DNA of 64,000 nucleotides from Methylobacterium sp. C25 (GTDB lineage Bacteria; Pseudomonadota; Alphaproteobacteria; Rhizobiales; Beijerinckiaceae): assembly GCF_021352225.1 (NCBI RefSeq), contig NZ_JAAUVI010000003.1, positions 372,001-436,000 of the forward strand. Direction: 5' to 3'. The notes below the pieces were generated by a model that was not told the origin of the DNA, did not search any database, and was given only the letters and a program-made list of their open reading frames with translations. The position numbers were made by a program, and so were the translations under genes. Numbering within the stretch: the stretch's first letter is position 1; every line of letters begins with the position of its first letter. This document shows, piece after piece, positions 42,353 to 52,862 of this stretch.

Positions 42353-44611
42353 TTACCAGCGGTAGGTGAGCGTGCCGAAGACGCTGCGGCGGAAGCCCTG
42401 GAACACGTAACCCTGGTAGAAGCCGGCGTTGTAGTACTTCTCATCCAACAGGTTGGTGGCGTTCACTGAAAGCACCGCGCCCCTCCAGGCCGGATCGAGC
42501 CGGGCGAGGTCGTAGCTCAGCGAGGCATCCACCAAGGCGTAGGACGGGATGTCGTCGACGTTCGTGGAATTGGTGCGCTGCCCGACATATCGGACACCGG
42601 CGCCGGCCCGGAAGCCGCCAAGCGGCGAGCTGAGCGGGAAGGTGTAGTCAGCGAACAGCGAGAAGGTGTTGTTCGGCGCATTGACTAGCCGCTTCCCGAC
42701 CAGGGCGACGTTCTGAGGGTTCTTCGTCACCTCGGTGTCGAGGTGCGCATAGCCGTAAACAATGTTGAAACCCTCGAACAGGTTCGCCTTGCCCTCGATC
42801 TCGAAGCCCTTCGACTGAACTTCGCCCGTCTGAACGAAGAACCCGGGAGCGAGCGGATCAGCCTGCGCGATATTCGTCTGGGTGATCTCGAAATACGAGG
42901 CCGTGTAGAGCTGGTTCGTCCCGACCGGCTGCCACTTCACACCACCTTCGATCTGCTTTGCCTCGCGAGGATCGAGCCCCGATCCGTCAGCCTTCTGGCC
43001 ACCGGCCTGCGGGTTGAAGGAGGTTGAATACGAGACGAAGGGAACGACACCAAAGTCGAACTCGTAACCCAGCGCAACGCGATAGCTGAGGGCGGAGACA
43101 TCAAGTTTCGAACGGGCACCTCCAGAGGCGCCGACCCTTGGATATTGAACGAAGGTATTAGTCGTCTGATTTGCCCAGTCGTTTCTGACGCTTCCGGTAA
43201 ATATGAACCCATTCCATTTCATTTGGTCTTGGAAATAAAGACCAGTCTGCTGCAACGAAGCGTCAGTGGTGATGTTGGGTCGCGCATCGAACCCAACATT
43301 GGCGAAATTGTAGACCGGATTATAAGGGTTTATGAAAACATCGACCGTCCCGAACGGAAGACCTTGATAGAATTTTCTTTCGTCGTGGCGGTGATAGTCC
43401 TGATAATCGACACCCGCTACGATGCTGTGCTGAATGCCCCAGGTATCGAACTGTCCTTCGACGTGATTGTCGGTGAGAAGCCCGTGGCTGGACTGGTTAC
43501 GAACGTAAGGCGCCGTCGCCAAAGTGAGAAAGTTGGCAGGCGTCTTCGTCACATCTGCGCCGAAGGCCTGATACTTCGCATCGGCTTCGAAGTAGCGGAA
43601 CGCGGAGTGGAACAGCCAACCCGGCGCAAAGGTGTGATCGAAGATGTAGCCGATCTCCTTGTTCTCCAGGAGCCCGGTATTGAAGTTCGGTGCACCGATG
43701 AGGGTGTTGGGGTCGAATTTGCCCAAGGTGCTCGAGCGGAGTGTCCCGACGATCGGCAGGCTCTGCTCCGCACCGCCACCCCGGAACTCGGCATACTTCG
43801 CGAGCACGGTCAGCGATGTGTCGCTGTCCGGCTTCCAGGTGATCGCCGGCGCGATGAAGGTGCGGTCATCCGGCGTGTACTTTACCTGGCTGTCCGAGTC
43901 CCGGATCAGACCAGTGATGCGGTAGGCGAAGTCGGGCGCTCCCTCGACCGGGCCGGTCAGGTCGAAGCCAGCCTGAACGCGGCTGCGATTGCCCGCCTGA
44001 ATGAAGACCTCGTTCGAGCGCGTGAAGCTCGGACGCTTGGAGACCAGATTCACGATGCCGCCAGGTTGTCCCTGACCGTACAGGGCCCCGACCGGGCCCT
44101 TGATCACGTCGATGCGTTCGTAGGCATAGGGCTCGACGTTCTGGTCGAACGAGTTGAAGCCGTAGCGCAGGCCATCCTCGTAGACGCTGTCGAAGTTGTT
44201 GGCGTTGAAGCCGCGCAGGGTGAAGGTCGGGCCGCCCTGTCCGCCCGGATAGTCGACTGCCTGGATGCCAGGCGTATAGGCGACGGCCGTATTGAGATCC
44301 TGCACGCCGCGGACGTTCATTTCCTCGCGCGTGATCACGCTCACGTTGTTCGGCGTCTCGAGGATCGAGTCGTTGCCCTTCATGCCCGCTGTCGAGCGCG
44401 TGGCGACGAAGCCGGTCGTGCCGAATGTCGGCTGCTGGCCTTCGACCGAGATCTCGTCGAGGGTCGTGGAGCTCGCCGCCGCGCCTTGCGGCCTCGCGGC
44501 TTGCGCATGAGCCGACACCAGACCGGAGAGCAGCGCGGCGGTGGCAACGCCTGCCAGCAATCCGCCATGAAGCCCGCAGCGTCCGAAGACGCCGTCTCGT
44601 GTCGTGCGCAT
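42353..44611 (-). CDS. TonB-dependent siderophore receptor
   Basis: A 752-residue outer-membrane receptor of the FhuA/FoxA/FpvA type. A signal peptide (ending SAHAQA) is followed by a TonB box-like LDEISVEG, the plug domain (VSVITREEMNVRGVQDLNTAVAYTPGIQAVD; YERIDVIKGPVGALYGQGQPGGIVNLVSKRP) and a 22-strand barrel ending in the classic FGTLTYRW. The ligand is probably a hydroxamate siderophore such as ferrichrome, judged only from the family pattern. An iron-box-like palindrome lies about 100 bases upstream. The middle of the gene (about 43140-43400) is visibly AT-richer, which could reflect gene transfer. Confidence 0.94.
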   Translation of the reverse strand: MRTTRDGVFGRCGLHGGLLAGVATAALLSGLVSAHAQAARPQGAAASSTTLDEISVEGQQPTFGTTGFVATRSTAGMKGNDSILETPNNVSVITREEMNVRGVQDLNTAVAYTPGIQAVDYPGGQGGPTFTLRGFNANNFDSVYEDGLRYGFNSFDQNVEPYAYERIDVIKGPVGALYGQGQPGGIVNLVSKRPSFTRSNEVFIQAGNRSRVQAGFDLTGPVEGAPDFAYRITGLIRDSDSQVKYTPDDRTFIAPAITWKPDSDTSLTVLAKYAEFRGGGAEQSLPIVGTLRSSTLGKFDPNTLIGAPNFNTGLLENKEIGYIFDHTFAPGWLFHSAFRYFEADAKYQAFGADVTKTPANFLTLATAPYVRNQSSHGLLTDNHVEGQFDTWGIQHSIVAGVDYQDYHRHDERKFYQGLPFGTVDVFINPYNPVYNFANVGFDARPNITTDASLQQTGLYFQDQMKWNGFIFTGSVRNDWANQTTNTFVQYPRVGASGGARSKLDVSALSYRVALGYEFDFGVVPFVSYSTSFNPQAGGQKADGSGLDPREAKQIEGGVKWQPVGTNQLYTASYFEITQTNIAQADPLAPGFFVQTGEVQSKGFEIEGKANLFEGFNIVYGYAHLDTEVTKNPQNVALVGKRLVNAPNNTFSLFADYTFPLSSPLGGFRAGAGVRYVGQRTNSTNVDDIPSYALVDASLSYDLARLDPAWRGAVLSVNATNLLDEKYYNAGFYQGYVFQGFRRSVFGTLTYRW

Positions 44612-45102
44612 GATACCCAAGCCCGTTCGTGTTCTTGACCCGCGTGACAGCGTTCGCGCGGAGCTTGGCTATTCCAGTAATGTTGCTCGACATTTCTTCA
44701 ATCGCGACTGTTTAGACGCGATCTAAAAACACATTACCGTCCGAGGCAGGGCGGCCTGCGGGTGCAATGGCTAAGCTGTTGCCATATCAGTGGTCTTGGG
44801 GCGCCGAGGTCGCACCGGGCGTGCCCAGAAGCGGCCTTTCGAGACCGTTTGGCGCCTGTGCGCGTGTCGAATCTGCAACGCTTGGAACTGGGCAGTCCGA
44901 CCCATCGATGAGGGCGGACGATGTCACGCCACAATCGGGCGCGCCGCCTGTGCGCCTGCCCTAACGATTCGAAGCCGCACCTCGAGCCGTAGCCGGAAAA
45001 TGACCCGGATCGCGTTTGCCGTCGATCTTTCAGAGAGCCGCCCGGCATCATGCCGAAGACGGCGCTATGTCGGGCTTATCGCCCGCGGCGGGTGCTCACG
45101 CT
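44612..45102. other. Intergenic region upstream of the TonB-dependent receptor
   Basis: 491 bases with no convincing gene. The part from 44660 to 44750 is AT-rich and carries the palindrome at 44711-44727, so it probably holds the receptor promoter. The rest shows only short shadow frames. Confidence 0.55.
44711..44727 (-). promoter_or_regulatory. Iron-control-like palindrome (ICE-box-like)
   Basis: TTTAGA (44711-44716), five bases, TCTAAA (44722-44727), a perfect 6-bp inverted repeat. The known Irr iron-control element is TTTAGAA-N3-TTCTAAA; this site matches 12 of those 14 arm bases with the same overall length. It lies 100 bases upstream of the receptor start, where an iron regulator of the Irr/RirA type would act. 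Confidence 0.6.
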
Positions 45103-45861
45103 CTACTTGGCGGAGAGTTGAACGGCGGCTGCCGACAGGCCGGCATCACCGTGGCCACCGCTGAGGGTGTAGGCGGTCTGGCCCGAGCGCCAATAGGCGG
45201 TCGCGCCATCGGCCGATCGGGTCAGCCCGTCCGGACTCGCTCCACCTGCGGCCTTGCGGGTTGCGAACAACGAGAGATCGCCGAGCGCTCCCGCATCGAT
45301 CGCGACCTCGACGCCGGGACCATTGCGCGAGGGGAAAACCTGCACGTCGCGCACACTCCAGCCGTTCGGCAGGTTCGGCAGCGAGAGCCCGGTGGCGGCT
45401 TCGAGGTCTGCGCGGTCATAGGCCGAGACCGGGCGCTGCGAAGTCGTCTTGGCGCGCACCAGCACGGCCTGGCGTGCCTGCTGCGCCTCCTCGACCAGAG
45501 CGGAATCGATGGTGGAGGCCTGGCTGTCCGGCACGCCGAAGGTGCCGATCTCGGTATGCGCGAGCCAGCCTGCACCGACGAGCACGACGATGGCGGCCGC
45601 CCGGCGCAGGCGCGCGCCGACCCGCTGCCAGGCCATAGACCGGTCGAGGCGGCGCGCTCCGGAGCGCAGCCGCTCCGGTTCCAGTCCCGGTGAGCTCGAA
45701 TAGATCTCTCGCAATGCGTCGCGGTCGCGCAGGTCGGCCATCACCCGCGCGGCATCCTCGGGATGCTGCGCGAGATGGTTCTCGACCTCGAGACGGCGCA
45801 TCGCGCCGAGCTCGTCGTCGACATACGCCGCGAGATCGCTTTCCGTGATCGGGTCGATCAT
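45103..45861 (-). CDS. Membrane anti-sigma factor
   Basis: A 252-residue protein. The cytoplasmic N-terminus, LAAYVDDELGAMRRLEVENHLAQHPEDAARVMADL, is the anti-sigma domain but lacks the HxxxCxxC zinc motif of ZAS-type proteins. One membrane helix lies at about residues 87-103 (AAAIVVLVGAGWLAH), followed by a periplasmic domain (LEAATGLSLPNLPNGWSVRDVQVFPS...). It follows the ECF sigma gene on the same strand and presumably holds that sigma factor inactive. The start is the ATG after a GTG codon. Confidence 0.85.
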   Translation of the reverse strand: MIDPITESDLAAYVDDELGAMRRLEVENHLAQHPEDAARVMADLRDRDALREIYSSSPGLEPERLRSGARRLDRSMAWQRVGARLRRAAAIVVLVGAGWLAHTEIGTFGVPDSQASTIDSALVEEAQQARQAVLVRAKTTSQRPVSAYDRADLEAATGLSLPNLPNGWSVRDVQVFPSRNGPGVEVAIDAGALGDLSLFATRKAAGGASPDGLTRSADGATAYWRSGQTAYTLSGGHGDAGLSAAAVQLSAK

Positions 45862-46015
45862 CACGTCACTCTGCCTTTCCGGATCGCTCCGTCAGAGAAA
45901 CGTCGGCCCGACCGTGCCGGGTTGGCGCTTCTGAATTGTTGTGACGCCCTCTTCCGAAGAACCCGTCTCCGGGTCGTCGGACGGCACTTCAGTGATCCAT
46001 CCCCGGTGGCGAGGA

Positions 46016-46684
46016 TCAGCCCTCGCCGACCGCCTGCCTGTGCTGGAACCCGGGGGTCTCCCCGGCGTGCTCCGTCTCACCTATCCCTGGGCGCCCGGCA
46101 CTTGCGACGATGCGCAAAATCGGACGCCCACGCTCAGGAGGGCTCGAAGGCTGCCTCGCCTGCCTGGGCGCCTCGACAACGCGCTCGGGTTCGTTGTCCT
46201 CGAAGGCGCGCAAAGCCGCGCGGCCGCGGCCGAGCCGCGACATCAGCGTGCCGATCGGGATGCCCAGCACGGCGGCCGCATCGGCATAAGCCATGCCCTC
46301 GAGGGTCACGAGGTGGAGCGCCGCGCGCTGTTCCTCGGGAAGAGTCTCGAAGGCCTTGCGGATCTGCGAAAGCCGGACCTGTCCCTCTTGTGCCGGCAGC
46401 GCGACGTCGTCGCTCAGCTGAACCAGCACGTCGGCATGGCGTGCCTCGACCTTCTTGCGGCGCTGCTCGTCGATGAAGACGTTATGCAGCACGGTCATCA
46501 TCCAGGTACGCAGGTTGGTGTTCGCGCGCAGCGAACCCTTCGCCTCCAGCGCCTTGACCAGGGTGTCATGGACCAAGTCGTCCGCCTTCAACGCGTCGCG
46601 TGTCAGCGAGCGTGCGTAGCGCCGCAGAGGAGGCAGCAGGTCGACGATGTCGGGCCGCTTAGAGCGAGATCGGCTGGAAATCAT
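46016..46684 (-). CDS. ECF-type RNA polymerase sigma factor
   Basis: A 222-residue sigma-70 family protein. Region 2 (LLPPLRRYARSLTRDALKADDLVHDTLVKALE, NLRTWMMTVLHNVFIDEQRRKK) and region 4 (ETLPEEQRAALHLVTLEGMAYADAAAVLGIPIGTLMSRLGRGRAALR) are complete. After about residue 165 there is a further 55-residue Pro/Arg/Gly-rich tail, longer than a typical ECF. It forms a pair with the anti-sigma gene 154 bases downstream. The signal and regulon are not evident. Confidence 0.92.
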   Translation of the reverse strand: MISSRSRSKRPDIVDLLPPLRRYARSLTRDALKADDLVHDTLVKALEAKGSLRANTNLRTWMMTVLHNVFIDEQRRKKVEARHADVLVQLSDDVALPAQEGQVRLSQIRKAFETLPEEQRAALHLVTLEGMAYADAAAVLGIPIGTLMSRLGRGRAALRAFEDNEPERVVEAPRQARQPSSPPERGRPILRIVASAGRPGIGETEHAGETPGFQHRQAVGEG

Positions 46685-46788
46685 GATATGTGAACGCCTG
46701 GAACCCGAGCGATAATCCGTGCCCGGGCTCCCGGCTCATGATAGCACGTGTGCTGGCGCACATGCGCTGGGTCAAATGCCTCTTTCCT

Positions 46789-47922
46789 CTACTGATATGC
46801 GCTCCTGAGATCGAGCGTGCTCTCGCGCCCGACACCGTCGAAGCGCTCGGCGAGCCAGTGCTGCGCCGCCTCGCGGCCCCGGTCGCGCAGGCGCTCGAGA
46901 CCGCGCCAGCGGGCATCGAGGCGGGACGAGGCGTCGTAATCGTCGAGCGCTTCGGTGCCATCGATCCGGTGAATGAAGACGCGCTTGTCCGTCGCTCCGT
47001 CAGGCTCCTGGCCAGCCAGCACGTCGTGCATCACGTCGATGGCCCGCAATTCCCTCATCAGGTTGGCGTTGAAGGTGATCTCATTTAGCCGGTTCTGGAT
47101 CTCCTGCGGCGTACGCGGCGTCTCGCGCCGCTCGACCGGGTTGATCTGGACGATGAGGATGTCGCGCGCGCACCTCCCCTCGCCGATATGCTGATGAAGC
47201 GGATAGAGCGCCGGGTTACCGAGATAGCCGCCGTCCCAATACGGCACGCCGTCGATCTCCACCGCCTGGAACACGGTGGGCAGGCAGGCCGAGGCCATCA
47301 GGTGGTCGGCCGTCAGGCCACCCCGCTCGAACACCGTGAGCTTGCCCGTCCAGACATTTGTGGCCGAAACGAACACGTCGGCCGTCTCCGCGCTGCGCAG
47401 CCTCTCGAAATCGACGGTCTGTTCGAGCGCCCTGCGCAGCGGGTTGATGTTGAGCGGATTGGAGACGTAGGGGCTCGGCGCCAGCACCTTCATCCAGAAC
47501 TCGGCGAAGGGGTTGTCCTTGAACGCACCGACGACGCCGCTGACCATGCCACGCTGAACCGGCCAGAGATCGCCGTCGACGCTGGCATGGCGCCAGAACG
47601 TCGCCAGTGCCTCGCGTGCACCCTCGGGTCCGCCGGCCAGCCAGCCGTCGATCAACACCACGGCGTTCATGGCGCCGGCGCTCGCCCCCGTCACGGCGTC
47701 GAAACCGAGACGGCCGTCCTCGATGAGCGCATCGAGCACGCCCCAGGTGAAAGCGCCATGCGCGCCGCCGCCCTGGAGCGCCAGCGCCACCGTCTTCTCT
47801 GTCCTTGGGCCGACGAGCGGGTTGCGGCTCCGAGCTCGGGAAACGGGTGCGGCCTCGGCCGCTCCCTTGGGGACGATCGTGGACAAGGCTTTCAGATCGG
47901 AAGTCGTGCCGGTTTGAGCCAT
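46789..47922 (-). CDS. Patatin-like phospholipase
   Basis: A 377-residue protein, second patatin of the window. The oxyanion loop is LALQGGGAHGAFTWGVLDAL, the nucleophile motif is TGASAGAMNAVVL and the dyad Asp is in YWDGGYLGNPALYP. The ATG at 47922 has a GAGG ribosome-binding site five bases upstream; the open frame extends 51 bases further but lacks support. There is no signal peptide. The substrate is unknown. TGC/GCA palindromes lie just before the gene. Confidence 0.87.
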   Translation of the reverse strand: MAQTGTTSDLKALSTIVPKGAAEAAPVSRARSRNPLVGPRTEKTVALALQGGGAHGAFTWGVLDALIEDGRLGFDAVTGASAGAMNAVVLIDGWLAGGPEGAREALATFWRHASVDGDLWPVQRGMVSGVVGAFKDNPFAEFWMKVLAPSPYVSNPLNINPLRRALEQTVDFERLRSAETADVFVSATNVWTGKLTVFERGGLTADHLMASACLPTVFQAVEIDGVPYWDGGYLGNPALYPLHQHIGEGRCARDILIVQINPVERRETPRTPQEIQNRLNEITFNANLMRELRAIDVMHDVLAGQEPDGATDKRVFIHRIDGTEALDDYDASSRLDARWRGLERLRDRGREAAQHWLAERFDGVGRESTLDLRSAYQ

Positions 47923-48312
47923 CCGAACCTCACAACGAAATGTTGCAACGCAAACTAAAATGCTGCGAAGCAATAAATAGGCTCGGTGTTAGGCGGTTCA
48001 AAACGGGATCGCGCATGGCTGTCCGGCGGCAACACTCCTTGCAGGCGTTCCCTGCCATCCGCCCGGCACGCTTCTGCCGCAATGCGGCGAGCGCTCGACA
48101 TCGCGCGCGGGATGCGACATGAAGCGGCACGAAAATCGTCGATCGCCGCATGGTCGCCACCCATGCGCCGCGCGCGGTTGACGGTGGTCGTGGCCGCTCA
48201 CAGCTAAAGCGGTCGCGGGCGCTCGCGGCATCGGGTAGAATGATGCGAGCAGTCCACGGCCACGCCCGACGAGACCGACGGAAGCGGCCACGTCTCCGAG
48301 CCAAGGTCCCAG
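47923..48312. other. Intergenic region between the second patatin gene and ispG
   Basis: 390 bases without a convincing gene. Two palindromes lie close to the patatin start: GTTGCAAC (47942-47949) and TGCT-N4-AGCA (47961-47972). They are of the TGC-N-GCA kind bound by PhaR-type regulators in some alphaproteobacteria. The remainder, up to ispG, shows nothing notable. Confidence 0.45.
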
Positions 48313-49653
<1,341 letters not shown>

Positions 49654-49666
49654 CGGGATCGGCGCT

Positions 49667-49713
49667 CGATCACGCGGCATTCTGATCGTCTCGATCAAAA
49701 TGCCGCGTGATCG
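49667..49713. repeat. Long palindrome downstream of ispG
   Basis: 21-base arms (49667-49687 and 49693-49713) with only one mismatch and a five-base centre. The outer 14 bases, CGATCACGCGGCAT and its complement, are perfect. It starts 13 bases after the ispG stop and could form a strong mRNA hairpin or cruciform. It looks like a dispersed palindromic element. Confidence 0.85.
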
Positions 49714-49724
49714 GTTCCAGTGAT

Positions 49725-49778
49725 TTAGAACAGGCTTTGCGCGAAAAACCGTGACCACTTTTTCGCAGCCTGCTCTAA
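49725..49778. repeat. Second palindrome with nested arms
   Basis: Outer arms TTAGAACAGGCT (49725-49736) and AGCCTGCTCTAA (49767-49778) differ at one position. Inner arms GCGAAAAA (49741-49748) and TTTTTCGC (49759-49766) are perfect. I recall closely similar sequences as recurrent intergenic elements in Methylobacterium and related genomes; a genome search would confirm it. Confidence 0.8.
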
Positions 49779-49878
49779 GCGCCGATCTCATGGTTCTCCT
49801 CTCGGGCCGCCCGAAGCGTATCCGTCATGCCGATCCGGCAGGTTTCGGAGTCGGGCGCCTGAGCACAGACCGGATTCC

Positions 49879-51894
49879 ATGACCCAACCCGTCTCGCCGA
49901 GCACGCCTGCAGGCCCGGCCGCCAATGCCCCCGCCTCCGAGGGTGCCGCGGCCGCCACTGGTCCCGCGCCCGGCGAAGGCGGCCCCGTCGCCGCGTCGGC
50001 GGGCTCCGTGGATGCCACCGAGGAATCCGCGCAGGGCCATTCCAAGGCAGGGTTCTTCCCGCTCGCGCTCGGCTCGGTCGGCGTCGTCTACGGAGATATC
50101 GGCACCAGCCCGCTCTATGCCTTCCGCGAGGCGCTCGGCCCCTCGCGGGCCGATGGCACGCTGACCAGCGAAGAGGTGATCGGCACCACCTCGCTGATCC
50201 TCTGGGCGCTGATGTTGATCGTCACGATCAACTACGTCTCGATTCTGCTGCGCATGGACAACAAGGGCGAGGGCGGCATCCTCTCGCTGATGGCGCAGGC
50301 GCGGCACGCGCTCGGCGGCTCGCGCCTCGTCTTCATGCTGGGCCTGCTCGGAGCGGCCCTGTTCTATGGCGACTCGGTGGTGACACCGGCGATCTCGGTG
50401 CTGTCCTCGGTGGAGGGCCTCAAGCTCGTCACCCCGGCCTTCGAGGAATACGTGCTGCCGATCACCGTCGTGATCATCATCGGGCTGTTCCTGGTCCAGA
50501 GCCGAGGCACGGCGCGGGTGGCAACCTTCTTCGGTCCGATCATGGCGTGCTGGTTCCTGTCGCTCGCCATCGCGGCCGTGCCGCACGTCATCGGCAACCC
50601 GGCGGTGTTCTGGGCCTTCAACCCGTGGCACGCGGTGAACTATCTGCTGAACCACGGCTCCGGCGCCCTGGTGGCACTCGGCGCGGTCTTCCTGGCGGTG
50701 ACGGGGGCCGAGGCCCTGTTCGCCGATCTCGGGCATTTCGGCCGCAAGCCGATCCAGTTCGCGTGGCTGTTCTTCGTCGGGCCGTGCCTGATGATGAACT
50801 ATCTCGGCCAGACCGCGCTGGTTCTCGCCCACCCCGAGACCACGGACCCGTTCTACCAGCTCGTCCCGAGCTGGGCGCTGCTGCCGATGGTGATCCTGGC
50901 GACGCTCGCCACCGTCACCGCCTCGCAGGCCGTGATCACCGGCGCCTTCTCGCTGTCGCGGCAGGCGATCCAGCTCGGCATGCTGCCCCGCCTGGAGATC
51001 CGCCACACCTCGGAGAGCCATTCCGGCCAGATCTACCTGCCGCAGATCAACATGCTGCTTGGCCTCGCCGTGGTGATCCTAGCCATCGTCTTCCGCACCT
51101 CATCGGCGCTGGCCGCCGCCTACGGCATCGCCGTGACCGGCACCATGCTGCTCACCGCCAGCATGGCCTACATCGTGCTCTGGAAGGTGATGAAGCTCGG
51201 CCCGGCGCTCTCGGCGCTGATCATGATGCCGTTCATCATCCTGGAAACCCTGTTCCTGGCCTCGAACCTGCTCAAGCTGCACGAGGGCGGCTACGTGCCC
51301 CTGCTGCTCGCCGGCGGCTTGATGCTGATGATGTGGACCTGGGTCCGCGGCGTCGCGATCCTCACCAAAAAGACCCGCAAGACCGACGTACCGCTCTCCG
51401 AGCTCGTCGGCATGCTCGAGAAGAGCTCGTCGTATCATCACGTGAAGGGCACGGCGGTCTTCCTGACCAGCGATCCCGAGATCGCCCCGGCCGCCCTCCT
51501 CCACAACATGAAGCACAACAAGGTCGTGCACGAGAAGAACGTCGTGCTGACCATCGAGACCGTCGACACGCCGCGCTTCCCCGATTCCGAGCGCGTGCGC
51601 ATCGAGCCGGTCGGGCCGCATTTCCATCGTGCCGTGATGAAGTTCGGCTACATGGAGACGCCGAACATCCCCAAGGCGCTGGCGCTGCTGCGAAAAGAAG
51701 GCTTCAAGTTCGACATCATGTCGACCTCGTTCTTCCTGTCGCGCCGCTCGATCCGCCCGGCCGCCCATTCCGGCATGCCGCTCTGGCAGGACCGCATCTT
51801 CATCACGCTGGCCAAGAACGCCAACGACGCCACGGACTTCTTCCAGATCCCGACGGGCCGTGTCGTGGAAGTCGGAACGCAAGTCACCGTTTGA
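49879..51894 (+). CDS. kup: Potassium uptake protein Kup
   Basis: A 671-residue KUP/HAK-family potassium/proton symporter. After a low-complexity Ala/Pro/Ser N-terminus (about 55 residues) comes the family start [26 protein letters not shown], about twelve membrane helices with [26 protein letters not shown] and [15 protein letters not shown], and a cytoplasmic C-terminal domain ([21 protein letters not shown]). Full length. It precedes dapB by 10 bases, so they may be co-transcribed. Confidence 0.96.
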   Translation: MTQPVSPSTPAGPAANAPASEGAAAATGPAPGEGGPVAASAGSVDATEESAQGHSKAGFFPLALGSVGVVYGDIGTSPLYAFREALGPSRADGTLTSEEVIGTTSLILWALMLIVTINYVSILLRMDNKGEGGILSLMAQARHALGGSRLVFMLGLLGAALFYGDSVVTPAISVLSSVEGLKLVTPAFEEYVLPITVVIIIGLFLVQSRGTARVATFFGPIMACWFLSLAIAAVPHVIGNPAVFWAFNPWHAVNYLLNHGSGALVALGAVFLAVTGAEALFADLGHFGRKPIQFAWLFFVGPCLMMNYLGQTALVLAHPETTDPFYQLVPSWALLPMVILATLATVTASQAVITGAFSLSRQAIQLGMLPRLEIRHTSESHSGQIYLPQINMLLGLAVVILAIVFRTSSALAAAYGIAVTGTMLLTASMAYIVLWKVMKLGPALSALIMMPFIILETLFLASNLLKLHEGGYVPLLLAGGLMLMMWTWVRGVAILTKKTRKTDVPLSELVGMLEKSSSYHHVKGTAVFLTSDPEIAPAALLHNMKHNKVVHEKNVVLTIETVDTPRFPDSERVRIEPVGPHFHRAVMKFGYMETPNIPKALALLRKEGFKFDIMSTSFFLSRRSIRPAAHSGMPLWQDRIFITLAKNANDATDFFQIPTGRVVEVGTQVTV

Positions 51895-51904
51895 GGACCC
51901 CGCC

Positions 51905-52714
51905 ATGACGTCCACGCTGAAGATCGTCGTCACGGGCGCCGAGGGCCGCATGGGGCGGATGCTGATCCGCGCCGTCGCCGAGGCCGAGGGCTGTGTCCTC
52001 TCCGGCGCCGTGGAGCGCGAGGGCTCTCACGTGGTCGGCCATGATGCCGGAACGCTGGCGGGTCTCAGCCCGCTCGGCGTCGAGGTGAGCGACGATCCGC
52101 TGCCGATCTTCGCCGAGGCCGACGCCGTGCTCGACTTCACCGCCCCCAAGGCGACGGTGGCCTTCGCCGAGCTCGCGGCCCAGGCCCGCATCGTGCACGT
52201 CGTCGGCACCACGGGCCTGTCGGCCGAGGATCTCGAGAAGCTGAAAGCCGCCTCCTATCACGCCCGCATCGTGCGCTCCGGCAACATGTCGCTCGGCGTG
52301 AACCTGCTGGCGAGCCTCGTGCGCAAGGTCGCGGCGACTTTGGGCGAGGAATTCGACATCGAGGTGCTGGAGATGCACCACCGCATGAAGGTCGACGCGC
52401 CCTCCGGCACCGCCCTGCTGCTCGGCGCGGCCGCGGCCGAGGGCCGGAAGGTGGAGCTCGCAAAGACCAGCGTCGCGAGCCGTGAGGGCCATACCGGCGC
52501 GCGGCGCCCCGGCGATATCGGCTTCGCGACCCTGCGCGGCGGCAGCGTGGTCGGCGATCACAGCGTGATCTTCGCCGGCCCGTCCGAGCGTATCACCCTC
52601 AGCCACCACGCCGAGGACCGCGCCATCTTCGCCCGCGGTGCGCTCCGCGCTGCCCAATGGGCCTTCGACAAGCCACCGGGCCTCTACGGCATGGACGACG
52701 TGCTGGGCCTCTAA
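51905..52714 (+). CDS. dapB: 4-hydroxy-tetrahydrodipicolinate reductase
   Basis: A 269-residue enzyme of the lysine and diaminopimelate pathway, using NAD(P)H. The N-terminal cofactor motif is [14 protein letters not shown], the central TTGLS with [11 protein letters not shown] is conserved, and the substrate-binding [15 protein letters not shown] carries the catalytic His-His and Lys. Normal length. It is followed by gpmA, a common pair in Hyphomicrobiales. Confidence 0.97.
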   Translation: MTSTLKIVVTGAEGRMGRMLIRAVAEAEGCVLSGAVEREGSHVVGHDAGTLAGLSPLGVEVSDDPLPIFAEADAVLDFTAPKATVAFAELAAQARIVHVVGTTGLSAEDLEKLKAASYHARIVRSGNMSLGVNLLASLVRKVAATLGEEFDIEVLEMHHRMKVDAPSGTALLLGAAAAEGRKVELAKTSVASREGHTGARRPGDIGFATLRGGSVVGDHSVIFAGPSERITLSHHAEDRAIFARGALRAAQWAFDKPPGLYGMDDVLGL

Positions 52715-52862
52715 CCGGTTACGATGGACTAAAGTCGCAACCCATCGGCCCCGCCGGCGCTTGGGACGGGGTCGGGCCTCTGCTAGGGAGCCGGCTGTCA
52801 GGGCGCGTTCAGGCGGGCGTCTCTATCCGCCGGGAAAGTCAGTTCTCGGGAGTCCACCGTTC

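Noticed and set aside
43145..44638. 497-residue open frame antisense to the TonB-dependent receptor
   Set aside because: The receptor on the minus strand has a signal peptide, plug and terminal aromatic strand. The antisense frame has no recognisable domain.
44734..45051. 105-residue open frame upstream of the TonB-dependent receptor
   Set aside because: Arg/Ser/Gly-rich with no features; a shadow in an intergenic region.
42353..46684. Classical FecI-FecR-FecA surface-signalling system
   Set aside because: The anti-sigma has no FecR-type domain, and the receptor shows no obvious N-terminal signalling domain before its TonB box-like region.
46700..46725. GGAAC followed by CGTG as a possible EcfG-type promoter
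   Set aside because: The spacing is about 13 bases instead of 16-17, the second element lacks the final T, and it points away from the sigma gene.
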